A DNA stretch of 64,000 nt from Sparassis latifolia (GCA_018466975.1 CM031563.1:992001-1056000), one strand, 5' to 3'; positions 47,632-60,397 are shown, counted from the stretch's first letter. The notes: a model not told the origin generated them from the sequence alone. Numbers and translations are program-made.

Positions 47632-50546
47632 TCATCCAGGCTTCATCTTACCATTCCGTCTTCCATCATTCTTCTTACGTGCCGACGTCGTCTGCATAGA
47701 TGTCCGCGCAGATGTGGAAGCTTGAGCCTCCATAATAACATCTTTGCTCAGGCAGAAGTCGATATGCGCGTTGAAACCCTGATTGTCCGTCTCGATGGTC
47801 TTGTTGCACACGGGGCATATCTGTGCATGAACACCATTGTTGGGGATAGAGGCAGGACGATTGCTTGGGCGAGAGGACGAGGATCTTGCCGCCTTTGCCG
47901 GATTGTGATGCCTATCGCGTGGCGTTGCCGATGCTGTAGAAACAGGCTTCGCAGCTTTCCCTGGCGTAGATAAATACGCAGACCTAGTGGCGGACGTAGA
48001 AGCTGGGGCCGAGTGCGGTGGACGAACCCTTTGCTTATCGATATCGTGAGCCTCATTGCAGGTTACGCTGTCAAGAAGAATGACATCGTCGTCCTCTTCC
48101 TTCATATCGAATTGTTCGTTCGCGCCTATTGCACTTTCACCGTCCATATCTACATGTTCATGGTATCCTGGCATGGCGTCCTCATATCCATCCGGTGTAT
48201 GAGACGGAGATACATCGTGTGCGACCTCGTCGGTGTCAGCCTCAGTCCTCCGTTTCTTTGTTGCTGAGGAACCAGTAGCGGCAGTTTCGAAGAACTAGAG
48301 ACGTCAAGGAAAGTGGAGTCAATCACTACTTACCCGTCAGCCGTGCTAAGAACGTACCCGTTTGATACCTCCGGGCCTTGCATCCAAATCAGCTCGCAAA
48401 TCTTTCAACTTGGTTACCCTGAGACCGATCAGCCTGACTGTCAGAGGCAGCTCTGGCGTAAGCAACTCTTTTCCAATCTGTCACGGGTGATTCGTAAGAA
48501 TAACCACTGAATTACGGAACAAATAACCGATACGTACAGCATAGAGATCCTCCTTTTTGGTGGAGATCCACCTATCGAAGGACTTTGCACGTGTGAAGAC
48601 TGACGATGCGACGATCAGAACACACACGGCTACGTGCATGAAACAATTAATGTCATGCCAACCTTGATAAGTATCTAACTTGAATTTGAGCGTCACCGTC
48701 TTCCCCGTCCAGCCATTGCCCTCCATATCTTCCTCCAATTCTGCAGCGACTTCTTCTAGTTTCGACAGAATCTTTGTTCTATCGCTGAGAGCGGTGAACG
48801 TCCTGATGTAGATCACACAAAGAGGTGGCACAATAAGACATCAGACAGCAAACATTGAATGAATGTGCACACCGCTCAGCACCGATGCTCTTTCTCTCCT
48901 GACGTTGGCCGGGAGTAACGGCATTCGACGCAATCCCGAGATACGTCTGCAAGAGGAACTGCAGTCCGAACTGTTTGTCCATCAAAGAAAGGACCGCGCG
49001 ATGTGTGTAGATGTCGCCACAAGTCTGAAAAGTGCTTGCGATGAAAAAATCTAAATGGCTTCACAACGTAGACCACCATACCTTGATACCTATGGAGTCC
49101 AGCAGCCGTTCATTGACACGGCCAACTCCGGGCACCTTCCGGATAGAAAGGTCTCGCATGAATGCCTTGATAGCGACAGGCGTGAACTCAAGCTTGAATT
49201 GCCCATTTGGTTTGTTCTATAAGCCACTTCAGCTCTCTTGACTGGGATGAGAATAATAGGCCCTTGGTACTTTATCTGAACATATCTGATGATTGTCAGG
49301 AGAAGAATCCTTATGGCGGTTGGACGACTCACTTTGGCTAGCATCTACACCAGAATAATTATGATAATGTCAAATACGAAGGAAAGATGATTACAGTCGA
49401 AAATACCTTATTCGGAGCAATACCAGCGCTCACAGTAAGTTTGGTCTCCTCACAAACGGCGTCGCGCATTTGCTGGACGCACTCTTCAGCAGTCACATCG
49501 TGCTCTTCGCAATATGCTGTGATGCTGTGATGTACAAGTCAGACATCAGCCCTCGGGAAGAACATACACAGACTCTCGCCTTAGATAACCTTCGTCACAG
49601 CCTGCTGCGCACATATTAGGATCGTAACGACGGAATATGTCCATTACTTTCTTCGACATTGTCATGTACTGTTGAAAGCGATTGTTCACAAGGATGAGAT
49701 GCGGGCAAAGCTTCTTCGCGATGAATGCTATAAACGCAGTTTAGTAATCCGGTCATAGAAGCTTCTAAAGCGGTGAGTCTACCTGGCATTCCTGACCGTA
49801 CGCCATACTTCCGAGCTTCATATGAGGCCGTTGTCAAGACACCATGTCCCACCTGTAAGTGAAATCATCAGTCATCGGCAATACCAGAATATTGAATATA
49901 CTGACGGCGAATGCTTTGCCTTTCAGCTGAGGGTTATCCAATAACTCAACGCTTGCGTAGAATGCGTCCATATCAACATGGACGATGGTATGGCTTAAGT
50001 CTCGGTTAGCCTCAAGGTTCACCAGCTTGACGTATGGTCAGCAAGGTCCCAGGCAAGGAAATGAGCATGAACTCACCAGGTGATCCACCCCTTGTTCCAC
50101 CTTCTCTGCAGGACGACGAAGTACCATCAGTGCCCTGTCAATGTGCGTGTCACAGCGAGACGCAACATACCGAGGTCAACACCTTTCAGAACCTCGTCAC
50201 GATGACTCAATATATGTGCAATCTTTTCCGTGAGATCTTTATCCTTCCTCTTCTCGTTCTGGATACTGCACTGTCAACGTGATGCTACGTTCGCAAATAA
50301 TGCAGACCCTACCTCGTAGAACTTGGATCCTTTAGATGCCTCTGCAATGATACGATTGATCTCACTTTGGTCTTTGGCTAGTCTGTTCATATATATACCG
50401 TCAAGTTCGTGGTGATGCAACATCCGGAATCTCACTGACCCAGCTTTTGTAGTAGAGGGACCGGCGAGACGCTTGACAAGGCTCTCGGAGTCTGGTGAAG
50501 GCTTAGGCTCCCGAACATCCGACGGAGTATGAGCATTATCGGGCAT
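47632..50546 (-). CDS. POLK: DNA polymerase kappa (Y-family translesion polymerase)
   Basis: Error-prone polymerase that bypasses lesions and extends mismatches. ATG 50546 ([14 protein letters not shown]) starts a family-typical N-terminal extension ([18 protein letters not shown]). The palm has [16 protein letters not shown] and CDEGYL, supplying the metal-binding Asp/Glu. Other blocks are [53 protein letters not shown] and [12 protein letters not shown]. The little-finger part includes [20 protein letters not shown] and [19 protein letters not shown]. The tail is acidic and disordered, with one UBZ-type C2HC finger (CPVCNKTIE...HIDFC) for ubiquitin binding. The end is RRNGKMKPG. The join from CDEGYL to ITAYCEEHD needs a GC...AG intron (49525-49579). 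The start has a competing upstream GTG-only frame, which I did not use. Confidence 0.95.
49525..49579 (-). other. GC-AG intron in POLK
   Basis: A 55-base intron begins GCGAGAGTCT after exon CTAAG and ends CATCACAG. It gives [13 protein letters not shown], matching the family. Any GT donor nearby breaks the frame. A CTGAT branch-like sequence lies about 25 bases before the end. A second CATCACAG follows eight bases on, so an alternative acceptor is possible. Confidence 0.72.
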
Positions 50547-50880
50547 GGTGAAACAGGGCACTGTGGCTTCATTCAAGAGAAGCTGAGCCACAGTTGAACG
50601 TTGAAGAAGCCGTGTTACCGATATAGTACCGGGTATGCTATTAGCTTGGAACTCCGAGTCACCCTGGTCCCTGGATCGCTTGAAGGCGGCAGACGCGCCA
50701 GATCACGTGCCAGTGTAACGGAAGTTGCTTGATTGAATCTGTGACGGAGATCTACTACCAGTGCAACGGCGTTGCTATTCCCAACCAATATGCGAAGAAT
50801 TCCACTTTTACATGACTCTACAAATATAGTACTACGTAGTACTCTCAACATTGTTTGGTGGATCCAGTGTGCCTTTGCAA

Positions 50881-52993
50881 CTAGACGGCCCCTGCCGCAG
50901 ACTTAAGTGCGGCGTCCACGATCTCGGTCATTGCAATCACAACTTCCTCTTCCAGTGTATGTCCAACAAGTTGTAGACCAATCGGCGCATTCTTGAATGT
51001 TGCGGGATCGTCTAGGAAGATCGGCCCATATCGCGTCTGCAAACATCTACGAAGAAGCCAAAATACGTACAGAATTCATAGTTCCTTTGATCCTCCTCGC
51101 TCAGGAATTCATGCGCAGGTTTCTTTACATCCAGAACGTGATCGACCTTCGTGACAGGGAAAATGCATGCCGGGTAGTCCAACGTATTCCACACCTTGGT
51201 ATAGCTGGCACTCCTGAAATTCGACCTTGAGATCGAGTAGCACTGCTTAAGGTGATCGAAAAGACGTACAAATTTTTACCGTGTGGAGGAGCTGCGTACG
51301 GTGCGGCAGGACAAATGATAGCATCCACTGGTCTTCCGGTGCCCGTTTGTTCCAGAGTCTTAGCCCAGTGGTCGAGATGCTCCTTGCGCAATATAGCCCT
51401 CCTGCTCTGAACCTGCCAGAGCTGGTAGGCGGAGAGCCCGTCGTCCGCGGGTCGGAAGGAACTTGAAACAGGACCTGCATCCTCATCAGGGCTCATGGAG
51501 CTGATAACAGGCTCTCCTGTCAGTGCGGTAACGACTTTATAATCCTCAGCCGCCCCGGCATTCCAAATTGCAGACTAATATCACGGCTCAAAAAATACGT
51601 GAAAGGCGACTGACGGAGAAAACTGACAATGCAGGCACCTAACTCCGAGTGCTTGTATGGTTCCCAATCAATGACTGTGATTCATATCATTTGGACTTGA
51701 CACCACGCGAAACGTTTTGTTTCAACGTACCCTTGTGTCCAGCAGCAAGGAGCGCCTGCTTCGTGGTTTCCAAGGCTCGGATAACCGGGGGATGTGGAAC
51801 GACAATGCCATCATTCCACATGATCCCAAAACACAGTTCCTGCCCACCGCCGTGTTCTGCAAGCGCATAAGCATCCTCGTCCCACTTCTTCCTCACGGCA
51901 AGAGGATCTCTGAGCCAGGGCCGACTGTTGATGACAGCTTGCATGAAGACCTTGACCCCACTGATGCTATTGGACAAAGGGCCAAGCACGGATGGGATGG
52001 AGTCTTGGCCCAGCATAGAATTCACGCATCCCTCGTACGGAACGCGCCCATACGACGGCCGAAGGCCAAATAGCCCGTTGAATACAGAGGGAATTCGTAT
52101 GGAGCTGAGAAGGGACACATTAACGCCTGCGCGGAGACAACACCAAAATTTGCTAACCCTCCGATATCAGACCCGACACCGAGAGAACTTCCTCTCATCG
52201 CTATGAGCGCACCTTCACCGCCAGAGGAACCACCACAGGTCAGAGAACGGTTCGCCGGGTTGACTGTCCTGCCGAAGACGTGATTGAAGGTTTCCGTCCA
52301 CTAGGCGTCTGCATTATAGATGTAGGCTCTCGCCGTTTCGTTGCAGCACTCACCATCAGTGTTTGGGGGACATTTGTCCTGACGAATGGCACGGCACCGT
52401 TCTCACTAAGAATCTCAACAAGAACTGCGTCCCGTTCAGCGTATTTTCCTATCCAAGAAACGTATCCTGTGGAAAACGAGAATGAACAAGAAATTTGCGA
52501 AGACAAATACCTCTCACCCATCACAGTTTCCAGACCCTTAATGCATATCTGATCCTTGAGAGATATCGGCAGACCATGAAGGGGACCGACGACTTTCCCA
52601 GTACTCTTCAGATGCGCATCCAACTCAGCCGCGCGAGCAAGCGCCCGATCAACAAAGACTTCGGTAAGGCAATTAACCTGGAAGAGATTTGTACATGAGC
52701 TTCACGGCGGATAAATCAAAACACACTAGTTGTTGAGCAATGATGGCTCTCTTGTAGAAAGCGGTAGTAACCTCAACCGAAGACCATTCAGCAGTAGCAA
52801 GTTTCTTCAAAAGGACCGCGACATCCACGGTGTTCGTGATGTCTAATTCTCGTGCAGAGAGGCGGCCGCATTCCTGGGGGACATTCCTCACGTCGAGCAC
52901 CGAATCCGGAGGAACGGAAATTAGCCATTCCTTAGGAATAGAGTCTTCTTGCCGCAGCCTCTTCTCTGCAACGAGATCCTTCCAGTGCACCAT
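50881..52993 (-). CDS. Amidase-signature enzyme (acetamidase type)
   Basis: Hydrolyses amides; fungal members act on acetamide or related nitrogen sources. ATG 52993 gives MVHWKDLVAEKRLRQEDSIP. The catalytic Lys is in HGLPISLKDQICIKG. The Ser-cisSer part reads TCGGSSGGEGALIAMRGS, followed by LGVGSDIGGSIRIPS with the nucleophile. FNGLFGLRPSYGRVPYEG and LGPLSNSISGVKVFMQAVI follow, then AYQLWQVQSRRAILRKEHLD, VDAIICPAAPYAAPPHGKN and YPACIFPVTKVDHVLD. The end is GLQLVGHTLEEEVVIAMTEI to SAAGAV. The full triad is present. About nine short introns occur, with a 5' exon pair around 52,620-52,730. The exact substrate cannot be read from sequence. Confidence 0.92.
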
Positions 52994-53840
52994 TTTCGTG
53001 ACTTCCTGAGCGTGGTAGGGTGGGTGTAGGTACTTCGAATTTAAAGCACAGATACCGAGCCACCCAGTCTTCAGACGATTTATACGCGAGGGAAGATAAT
53101 CTATTAATGGTACAGTGCACTAAGAAAGAGATAGCAGACCTGGTGATACTCCCATGCCGGAATTCCTTAAAGCCAAGACCAACCATATAAACTCGCCCTT
53201 CGCCCTTATCCTACAGGAAATCGAGGCACACATGATCGATTCGGTTTGCTATCGCAGAGCCTGTGAGAATTGGTAAATACACTGGACGTGATACAGAAAC
53301 CAACTAATGGAATGCGCTCAGAAGGTCATTCATGTCAGTGACACGCAGTAGAGCAATGCTCAAAAACAGCGCGACGAAGTCGACTAAGAGGTGCCAGTTG
53401 TGGTTGAGAATTCAACACTCGTCATTGCGAAAGAGGGGGGAAAAGGTGGAAGAGGGAAGATCAGAAAATTAAAGAAAGAGAAACCCACAACTCAGGATGA
53501 TTCAACGCCCGCCCTGGGCATTCAATAGGCATGTTCGCCGGAGACGATGTGAACGTGAGGAAGGAGCAGTCGTCGAGAGTCGTCGATACGTTTTTTCTGA
53601 CACGATTGTATGTGCGTGTTTGGCTGTACTTGTTCAGGCTTGCAGCCACCACCCTCAGCTATGATCCCCGAGGTATGATGATGCCCGAGGCCAGCTCCTG
53701 CAGCCGCAACTTCCTTGGGTGGCACAAACGACGGTACGCAACTGTCTCCGGTCCTCCGGTTTTCAGCATGTGGGTTGTCTCATATTCCTCACCCCCATTT
53801 GTAGAACTCCATAAGTCGTTTTAGGCGGTTGGATGCGAAA
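52994..53840. other. Intergenic, divergent promoter of amidase and ATG6
   Basis: The two genes point away from each other across about 850 bases. I see no supported gene. The frame at 53531-53824 on the plus strand is short and unrecognisable. CGATCGATTC-like and GATA cores (CGATTCG, GATAAT near 53095) are scattered but not clustered. Confidence 0.4.
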
Positions 53841-55549
53841 ATGAATCTAGTGTGTCAACAGTGCAAGAAGTCCTTGCAGGTGAGTACTTAGCTATGTGCA
53901 CCGCGATGACGACTAAAGTGAGCAGCTCGATGCATCACTCGTCGATCTGTCTCCGTCTGCGTATGATATGGTAGCTGCGTCTTTGCCGCCGGTCCCTACA
54001 AGTAATGCAAGGCAAGCCTCGGAAGCTGAGAAGCTGGCTCAGCTTCCGTCTCCAGCATCAGTCAAGGCAGCATGGCAGCAATCTACCCAAGGCAGAGCAG
54101 CTTCTCCTTGTACACTGTCACCTCGTGCCCAGTGGAAGCAGCCACAGAGCGTGCCCGCGCTTCCTAACGAATCTTTTGTACTTCTGCAAGATAGCGTCAT
54201 ACGGAATATACCTGAACCTCTCCCCTCTCATGCGAAGAGGGCGTCCTACACAAAGCCCCGGGGTGGCAATCATTCCGCTACAGTACCAGTATCAGTTCAA
54301 GAGCCTGCTAATCAGCCAAATCCATCCCCTCTTTCGCACCATCTTCGTTCTACACTGCGCCTTTTCAATCTGCTATCAAGCCGCACTGACATTGATCATC
54401 CCTTATGCTCTGAATGCACACACAATTTGCTATCCAATCTAAATCGGCAACTCGAAGAGACCAAGAAAGAACGTGATGGGTACATTGCCTTTGAGAAGGA
54501 AGTCCGCAAGGAGAAAGAACGTGAAGGTGATGGCATGAGCAAAGAAGAAGCCGAAATGAAGATAGGAAAGCTCAAGGAGGAAGAAAGTCTCGCCGTCGAG
54601 AAGCTTCAAGCTGCCGAACGGGAACGAGAACAGTTGAATGAGGAGCTCAAGGCGCTCGAATTGGAAGAGAAGGCGTTAGAGGAGGAGGAAGCGGAGTCAG
54701 TACCTGTGTCACCTTTACCGTTCTTGTTATTGACAGGGTTAAAAAGGTTTTGGAGAACACATAACACTCATTTACTGAAGTTAGATGAGCAAGCTTCGCA
54801 GCTAGCCGCCCTTCGCGCAGCGTACTCCGCAGATTCCTCTACCCTTGAGAAACTTGAACGTACCAATGTCTATAATGATGCATTCTGTATCGGCCATGAG
54901 GGTGTTTTTGGCACGATAAATGGTCTGCGTTTAGGTAGGGTTCCTGGTGTACCTGTAAGTATTTCCTCTCGTGACTCTTTCGTTCATTGACCCTCACCAT
55001 TGCTTCAGGTGGAATGGGCAGAAATTAACGCGGCCTGGGGCCAGACACTACTGCTACTGTACACCATCGCCAGGAAACTTGACTACACCTTTGAGAAGTG
55101 AGCGGTATAGACGTTCCAACTAACTCTTGATCTATGACGTTTTGCCAGTTATCGCCTCATCCCGATGGGGTCTTTCTCTCGTATCGAACGTACAACAGGA
55201 GACAAATCGGCGTATGAGCTCTATGGTTCAGGCGACCTTCATCTTGGGAGATTATTGCACAATCGCCGTTTTGACTTCGCCATGGTTGCCTTTCTGGATT
55301 GTCTCAAGCAACTTGTGGACCTTGTCAAATCTCAAGATCCTCAAACGGACTTCCCACATCAGTCGGTACTTGTGTTTCGCTTGTAGTGTGTCACTCATTC
55401 CGTTGCCTAGGATCGTGAAAGATAAAATTGGGGAGGCTTCAGTGAAATTGCAGTTCAATCAGGAGGAAGCATGGACACGCGCTTTGCGCCACGTCCTCTT
55501 GGCCCTCAAGATCCTGCTGAAGTGGACTACAAGTGGAAGCAACGGATAG
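53841..55549 (+). CDS. ATG6: Autophagy protein 6 / Beclin-1 homologue
   Basis: Subunit of the class III PI3-kinase complexes in autophagy and vacuolar sorting. A short first exon (MNLVCQQCKKSLQ) carries one CxxC. A linker with QSVPALPNESFVLLQDSVIR follows, then a second CxxC (PLCSECTHNLL). The coiled coil spans about 55 residues rich in Glu/Lys (LNRQLEETKKERDGYIAFEK to EALEEEEAE). The evolutionarily conserved BARA domain follows (RFWRTHNTHLLKLDEQ, YNDAFCIGHEGVFGTINGLR, VEWAEINAAWGQTLLLLYTI, YRLIPMGSFSRIE, LYGSGDLHLGRLLHNRRFD). The C-terminus is WTRALRHVLLALKILLKWTT. A BH3-like motif is not evident. Introns split the 3' half. It lies divergent from the amidase and just upstream of the GSH1 promoter. 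Confidence 0.93.
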
Positions 55550-55807
55550 TAGTGATCAAGGCCGTGTGTACGCGATGATCCTTGTCCGATCCCCTCGATT
55601 ACGCACACGAGCAGGATGTAACCAGGCACGCGGGTACTCCAGGCGGGCGTATCGGGGCGTATTCTGTAGCCTCGGTTATCTCGAACTTCAGCTGTAGCAC
55701 ATCGAGTTCCTTGTGTGTCGGAATTAACCGTACGTACTTAACGATATTGCTTGGCTCGAGATTCCGCGATGCCATATTCCATAGAACTTCTTCACGGTAT
55801 GTATTGA

Positions 55808-56056
55808 TCATGAGTTCGCAACGTGCCGCTGCGCAGGACAAAACAGGGCACAGAGCAAGCCACTTTCACAGCAAACCTTCTCTCCGGCCGCACGGATGTA
55901 CGAGATGCTGCGACCACGGACGGTATAGAAGGGCATGTCGAGAGAACCCGGAGTCATAATCGCATCTATATCGATCGGACCGGCGTTTTGGCCGCTAACA
56001 ACTTTCTTCCCGAAATTGATAAGTGCGATCTGGAGGCCTGAGTTTGTCATCATCAT
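55808..56056 (-). CDS. Small unrecognised ORF beside the GSH1 promoter
   Basis: An 82-residue minus-strand frame begins with three ATGs and reads MTNSGLQIALINFGKKVVSG, then MPFYTVRGRSISYIRAAGEK and ends RHVANS. A 48-base segment bounded by GTTTGC and GCGCAG could be an intron and keeps the frame if removed, giving 66 residues. A further minus-strand stretch (55599-55806, NLEPSNIVKYVRLIPTHKEL) might be a later exon. I recognise no family. It lies 76 bases from the GSH1 ATG in divergent orientation. Chance cannot be excluded. Confidence 0.35.
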   Translation of the reverse strand: MMMTNSGLQIALINFGKKVVSGQNAGPIDIDAIMTPGSLDMPFYTVRGRSISYIRAAGEKVCCESGLLCALFCPAQRHVANS

Positions 56057-56132
56057 TTCCTTCTACCTATTTATTCTTCTGAGTGCGAGAGCGCTCTCCT
56101 CACCCACTGCAGCCTTCGACTACGCACTTAGG

Positions 56133-58870
56133 ATGGGCCTCTTATTCCTTGGGACGCCTCTCTCATGGGATGAGGCTAAGCACTATGCCGATCACGTCAG
56201 GACCCATGGAATAACGCAATTCTTGCACATATGGGATTGTCTCAAGGATAGATGTGGAGATGAACTGTTGTGGGGCGACGAGGTATTTTTCTGTATTCGT
56301 TTCAGGACGTTTCTCTGATGTAATGGTTGGGCATGTGTGGCTACGAAGATAGAATACATGGTCGTTCAGTTCGACGATCAAGAGAAGAATGCAAAGCTCT
56401 CTCTACGGCAGACCGAGATCCTAGCGAAATTGCAGGCCATCGTGAGCGACATCGCTACCGATGCTAGCAAGGCGTTCGTCTCTCGGATATTTCTTCCAAC
56501 CGCTATTTTACATTTACATTCCACAGGGACTCCGTACCTACTTTCCACCCTGAGTATGGCCGCTACATGTTGGAATCTACTCCTGGTGCCCCATACACCG
56601 GATGTCTCCGTGACCTCCTCTCAGTAGAGAGCAATATGCGTTATCGGTATGTGAATTATTCTCTACTTGTGATCCAACTGACATCTGTCCCTAATTTAGG
56701 CGACATTTGGCTCGCAAGTACTTGAAGGAAAACGAGATTCCTTTCACGTTGACTTCGTACCCACGACTGGGTGTCCCTGGAGTGTTCACGGAGCCTTACT
56801 TCGATCCTAAGAATGCGGTTTCAAGTCATAGTCTTTTTGTGCCCGAAGAAATCACAAACCCTCATGCACGTTTCCCGTTGGTACCATGGTTATCCCGAAA
56901 CTTGTCCAGTTGCTCACATATTGTGTAGGACACTGACCGCAAACATCCGGCGGAGACGCAGTTCCAAGGTAGCGATCAATCTTCCATTGTTCATCGACGA
57001 ACATACTCCGCGTCCGTTTGTCGATCCAACCATACCCTGGCAGCGTAGCATATATTCAGAAGATGCCGGTATAGTGACTTCTTACCGAAATTTCTGCATT
57101 TGGTGAAGCGACGATCCATTTCTTCTACAGAAGCCAAGAATGGTGCTGCCCTGATTGATCACATTTATATGGACGCTATGGCATTCGGCATGGGGTGTAG
57201 CTGTCTCCAGATCACGTTCCAGTCTTGCAATATTGCCGAGGCGAGACGATTGTACGATGCGCTTGTGCCTGTTGCTCCGCTTATGGTGGGTGTCGCCATG
57301 TTCCTCACGGTATGAACGATTTCTGATTCTAGTGGCAGCTGGCATTGACCGCAGCTAGCCCCCTCTGGCGTGGTTATATTGCTGATGTGGATTGTCGTTG
57401 GGATGTCGTTGCAGGCAGCGTCGACGATCGCACAGACGAGGAACGTGGACTCAAGGTATCTCAGTCTAATCAGCAATATAAGTCAGAGACATTGATCATC
57501 GTTTAGCCTCTGAAGCATGACAGATTCAGAATTCCGAAGTCCCGCTATGGCAGTGTAAGCTTGTACATATCGGAGAGCTGGTTGAATCGCCCGGAGTACA
57601 ATGACATTGACGCCCCGCATGACGAAGCAATCTTCCAGCGCTTGAAAAAGCACGGTATGGTGTGATGCGTGCACTATTACAACTGTGACATTTGACCCCG
57701 CCCATTTCAAGGCATTGACAACTTGCTCGCGAGGCATATCGCCCACCTCTTCATCCGCGACCCTCTCGTCGTCTTCTCAGAGACAATTGTTCAAGATGAT
57801 ACCACCAGTAACGACCACTTCGAGGTATGTATGTCGCCAACTTCGATGTATCATCGTAATTCCTTAAGCCACATTATCAGAACATTCAGTCGACTAATTG
57901 GCAGACTATCCGGTTCAAGCCACCTCCGGTGAATACTTCCATCGGTTGGCGGGTTGAATTCCGCTCCATGGAGGTCCAGATGACAGACTTTGAGAACGCT
58001 GCTTTTGCGATATTCGTTGTTCTCCTTTCTCGCGCTATCCTCAGCCACAATTTGAACCTTTACATCCCGATATCGAAGGTATGTCTCACCTGATGTAATG
58101 ACATCACTTATTGAACCAGTATGGAGTTAGGTTGACGAAAACATGGCAAGAGCACAGAAGAGAGATGCTGTCGGGTCTCAGAAGTTCTATTTCCGCAAAT
58201 CCATGATCCTCCCCGGGGACGTGTCGCCATCTTCAAGCGTCTGCTCTTCTGGCGCTACTACACCCGTGGACCCTCACCGTACCAATGGCATACCCAAGAA
58301 GGACAGAATTCTCCGCAATTGTTTTCCTCTAGTCCCTAAGCCGGAGGATGGCGTTCTTGATGGATCGATTGAGGATGAATACACTGAGATGACTATCCAA
58401 GAGATCATGAACGGGAAGGCGAGTCAAATCATATCGGCGGCAGGTTGAGCAATCTGACAGACTTCGGTTCAGACTGACACTTTTCCTGGGCTTATCCCTC
58501 TCGTGTATGCGTACCTTGAGACCTTGGATGTCAGTGAAGAAGAACGACATCAATTCGATCAGTATCTGGATCTTATCAGACGCAGATCAGACGGTTTGTA
58601 TCTCTACTGCAATTCTACTCTCTCGACTTGACATTGCCCGCCTCTAGGATCTCTCAAGACAGGCGCATCATGGATACGCGACTTCGTGCGCTCTCACCCT
58701 GCATATAAGCTCGACTCCGTCGTGAATCAGGAAATCAACTACGACCTCATGGTGGCAGCGGACGAAATGTAAGCATCACACGTACTCACTGCGCTGTGTG
58801 GCTCACTAACATCGTTCTCAGTGAACGGGGTGTGAGGAAGGCCCCCGGATTTTTACCGACACAGGACTAG
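56133..58870 (+). CDS. GSH1: Glutamate-cysteine ligase catalytic subunit
   Basis: Makes gamma-glutamylcysteine, the rate-limiting step of glutathione synthesis. ATG 56133 gives [20 protein letters not shown]. The active-site strand is [16 protein letters not shown], with E-x-E metal ligands. Next come [33 protein letters not shown], the [13 protein letters not shown] region, [103 protein letters not shown] and the C-terminal helices ending [14 protein letters not shown]. All belong to the eukaryotic GCL family. Roughly ten introns of 50-60 bases. The tail (residues after [15 protein letters not shown]) is the usual C-terminal extension. The gene looks intact. Confidence 0.96.
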
Positions 58871-59221
58871 AGTGACGAGCTATTATTTGTTATGTGTGCC
58901 CTGCCCCGACAGACATCGAGGTAGTTCATTCGCTGTCGTTTGCTCTCCAAGATGCATCAGCAACTAGAGAATCTGGACGTGTATCTCAGACTCGGGCTGA
59001 CATGTTTGCACATGTACTACATAGATTTCATGCAATCCATCAGGGTATAGCTTGGATCGGAGTAGCCTCAAATTTTCTTTCTTTCTTTTTTGAGGGGATG
59101 TTAGCGAGGGATGTACAATTTGTCTAGTAGTTGGCCGCACAGAATACAGCTAGTCTCCCAAAGGCAGTCGTAGCCGCTCCGCTTCAACGGTCGATCCTCA
59201 GGATATCCGTGCAAATGCAGC
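58871..59221. other. Convergent intergenic, no gene seen
   Basis: Gap between the end of GSH1 and the end of the RraA-family gene on the other strand. Holds the two 3' ends; nothing else can be supported. Confidence 0.45.
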
Positions 59222-60025
59222 CTACTTTCCTCTATGCTTCTTGAAAGTCTCCTGAATCCCTTTACCAGCAACAAGATCCTCCATGCATTTCACATCAATT
59301 TGCCTCCCTTTATCTGCCAACTCCGCCACCTTGGCTGCCAGACCAGTGGGAACGCATACCACACCATCTTCATCCGCAATCAACCAATCCCCCGGCTCGA
59401 TTCGCACGGCAGGAAATGCCTCCGGATCATTCCCACTCACACCTTGAGGAGAAATTATCAAAGGAATGTTGACTGCGGATGGTCGAGTGAACGGCGACTG
59501 GCCCAACGTAGATTGGCCCCTAGAAAAGACAGGGAAACCAGCTTCGCGATGTTCGGCAATGTCCCTGCAACGCCCGGAGATAATGACACCAAGGGCACCC
59601 CGTGCCTTCGCACCCGCCGTCATGAGGCCACCCCAGACAGCGTTCTTTGCATCTGAATATCGCGGAGACAAGCATGCACAATCGTCCGAGGTAAGGAGGA
59701 TCATGCAAGGGTGAAATCGCATGGTGAGCAAATGCATCACGTTAGAGGTAATAGGAACACTGAACGAGGAGGGGCATCAATGACAATTACAGAGCCTTCC
59801 GGAGCAGTGTCAACAAAATGGGCAGTGAGGCTGGGCGAGGTTGTGTCCGACTTCATGACCATTTGCACGGTGTATGCTGGACCACATATGCGCGTTGACC
59901 CAGACTGAGGCGATATCATGCGAATATCGGGGATGTGGCCTCCATGTGGGAGGCCAATTTTAATGAGTGCATCGGAGATTTCACAGGTTGAAAATCTCTT
60001 GAGAGGCAACGATGCAAGGGAGGAC
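59222..60025 (-). CDS. RraA-family protein, HMG/CHA aldolase-like
   Basis: Small enzyme of the RraA/4-hydroxy-4-methyl-2-oxoglutarate aldolase family, also called dimethylmenaquinone methyltransferase-like. ATG 60025 gives MSSLASLPLKRFSTCEISDA. Conserved parts are ICGPAYTVQMV, APEGSVIVIDAP, AVWGGLMTAGAKARGALGVI and the active-site loop ISGRCRDIAEHREAGFPVFS, followed by GDWLIADEDGVVCVP and a C-terminal helix ending FKKHRGK. One intron joins DAP to the SDAKNAVWGG exon. An upstream in-frame ATG (60078) would add MLSLMLSGAVRKFLRG, possibly a mitochondrial leader. Substrate in fungi is unknown. The family is widespread and mostly uncharacterised in eukaryotes. Confidence 0.87.
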
Positions 60026-60397
60026 ATGGCTCCGCGCAGGAACTTGCGGACAGCGCCACTTAGCATCAAGCTAAGCATAAATAGATCTAATCAATTCATG
60101 GGCCAGGTGTTATCAGATAACGCCGGAGCCTCCATCAGGAGCCCACAGTGCCGGTCGCACCCACCGCCGCCCATACTCTCTTGCTATCCGACATTTCCGA
60201 CACTGTGGGCCCGACTATAATCTACCATTAACAATTCAGCGCCTTTATATAGTCACTCCTAGGTCCAAAAGTACTACTATATGTTTCGGGACGGTTTTGG
60301 CTCAGAAAGAGGTCTCACAATTGGCGGCCCCCACACTCTCTGGTCAAAGGCATCGCAAAATGCGCGGAAATACTGGCGCAAGTCCACTAAGGGTATC
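60026..60397. promoter_or_regulatory. Divergent promoter of RraA-like and VanZ-like genes
   Basis: The two genes face away from each other. Contains short AT-rich patches (60220-60280, with ACTACTATATG) near the VanZ-like start. No clear binding-site cluster. An in-frame ATG at 60281 could extend the VanZ-like protein upstream. Confidence 0.4.

Noticed and set aside
50547..50591. Longer start for POLK
   Set aside because: The upstream extension begins with GTG rather than ATG; the first ATG in frame is at 50546.
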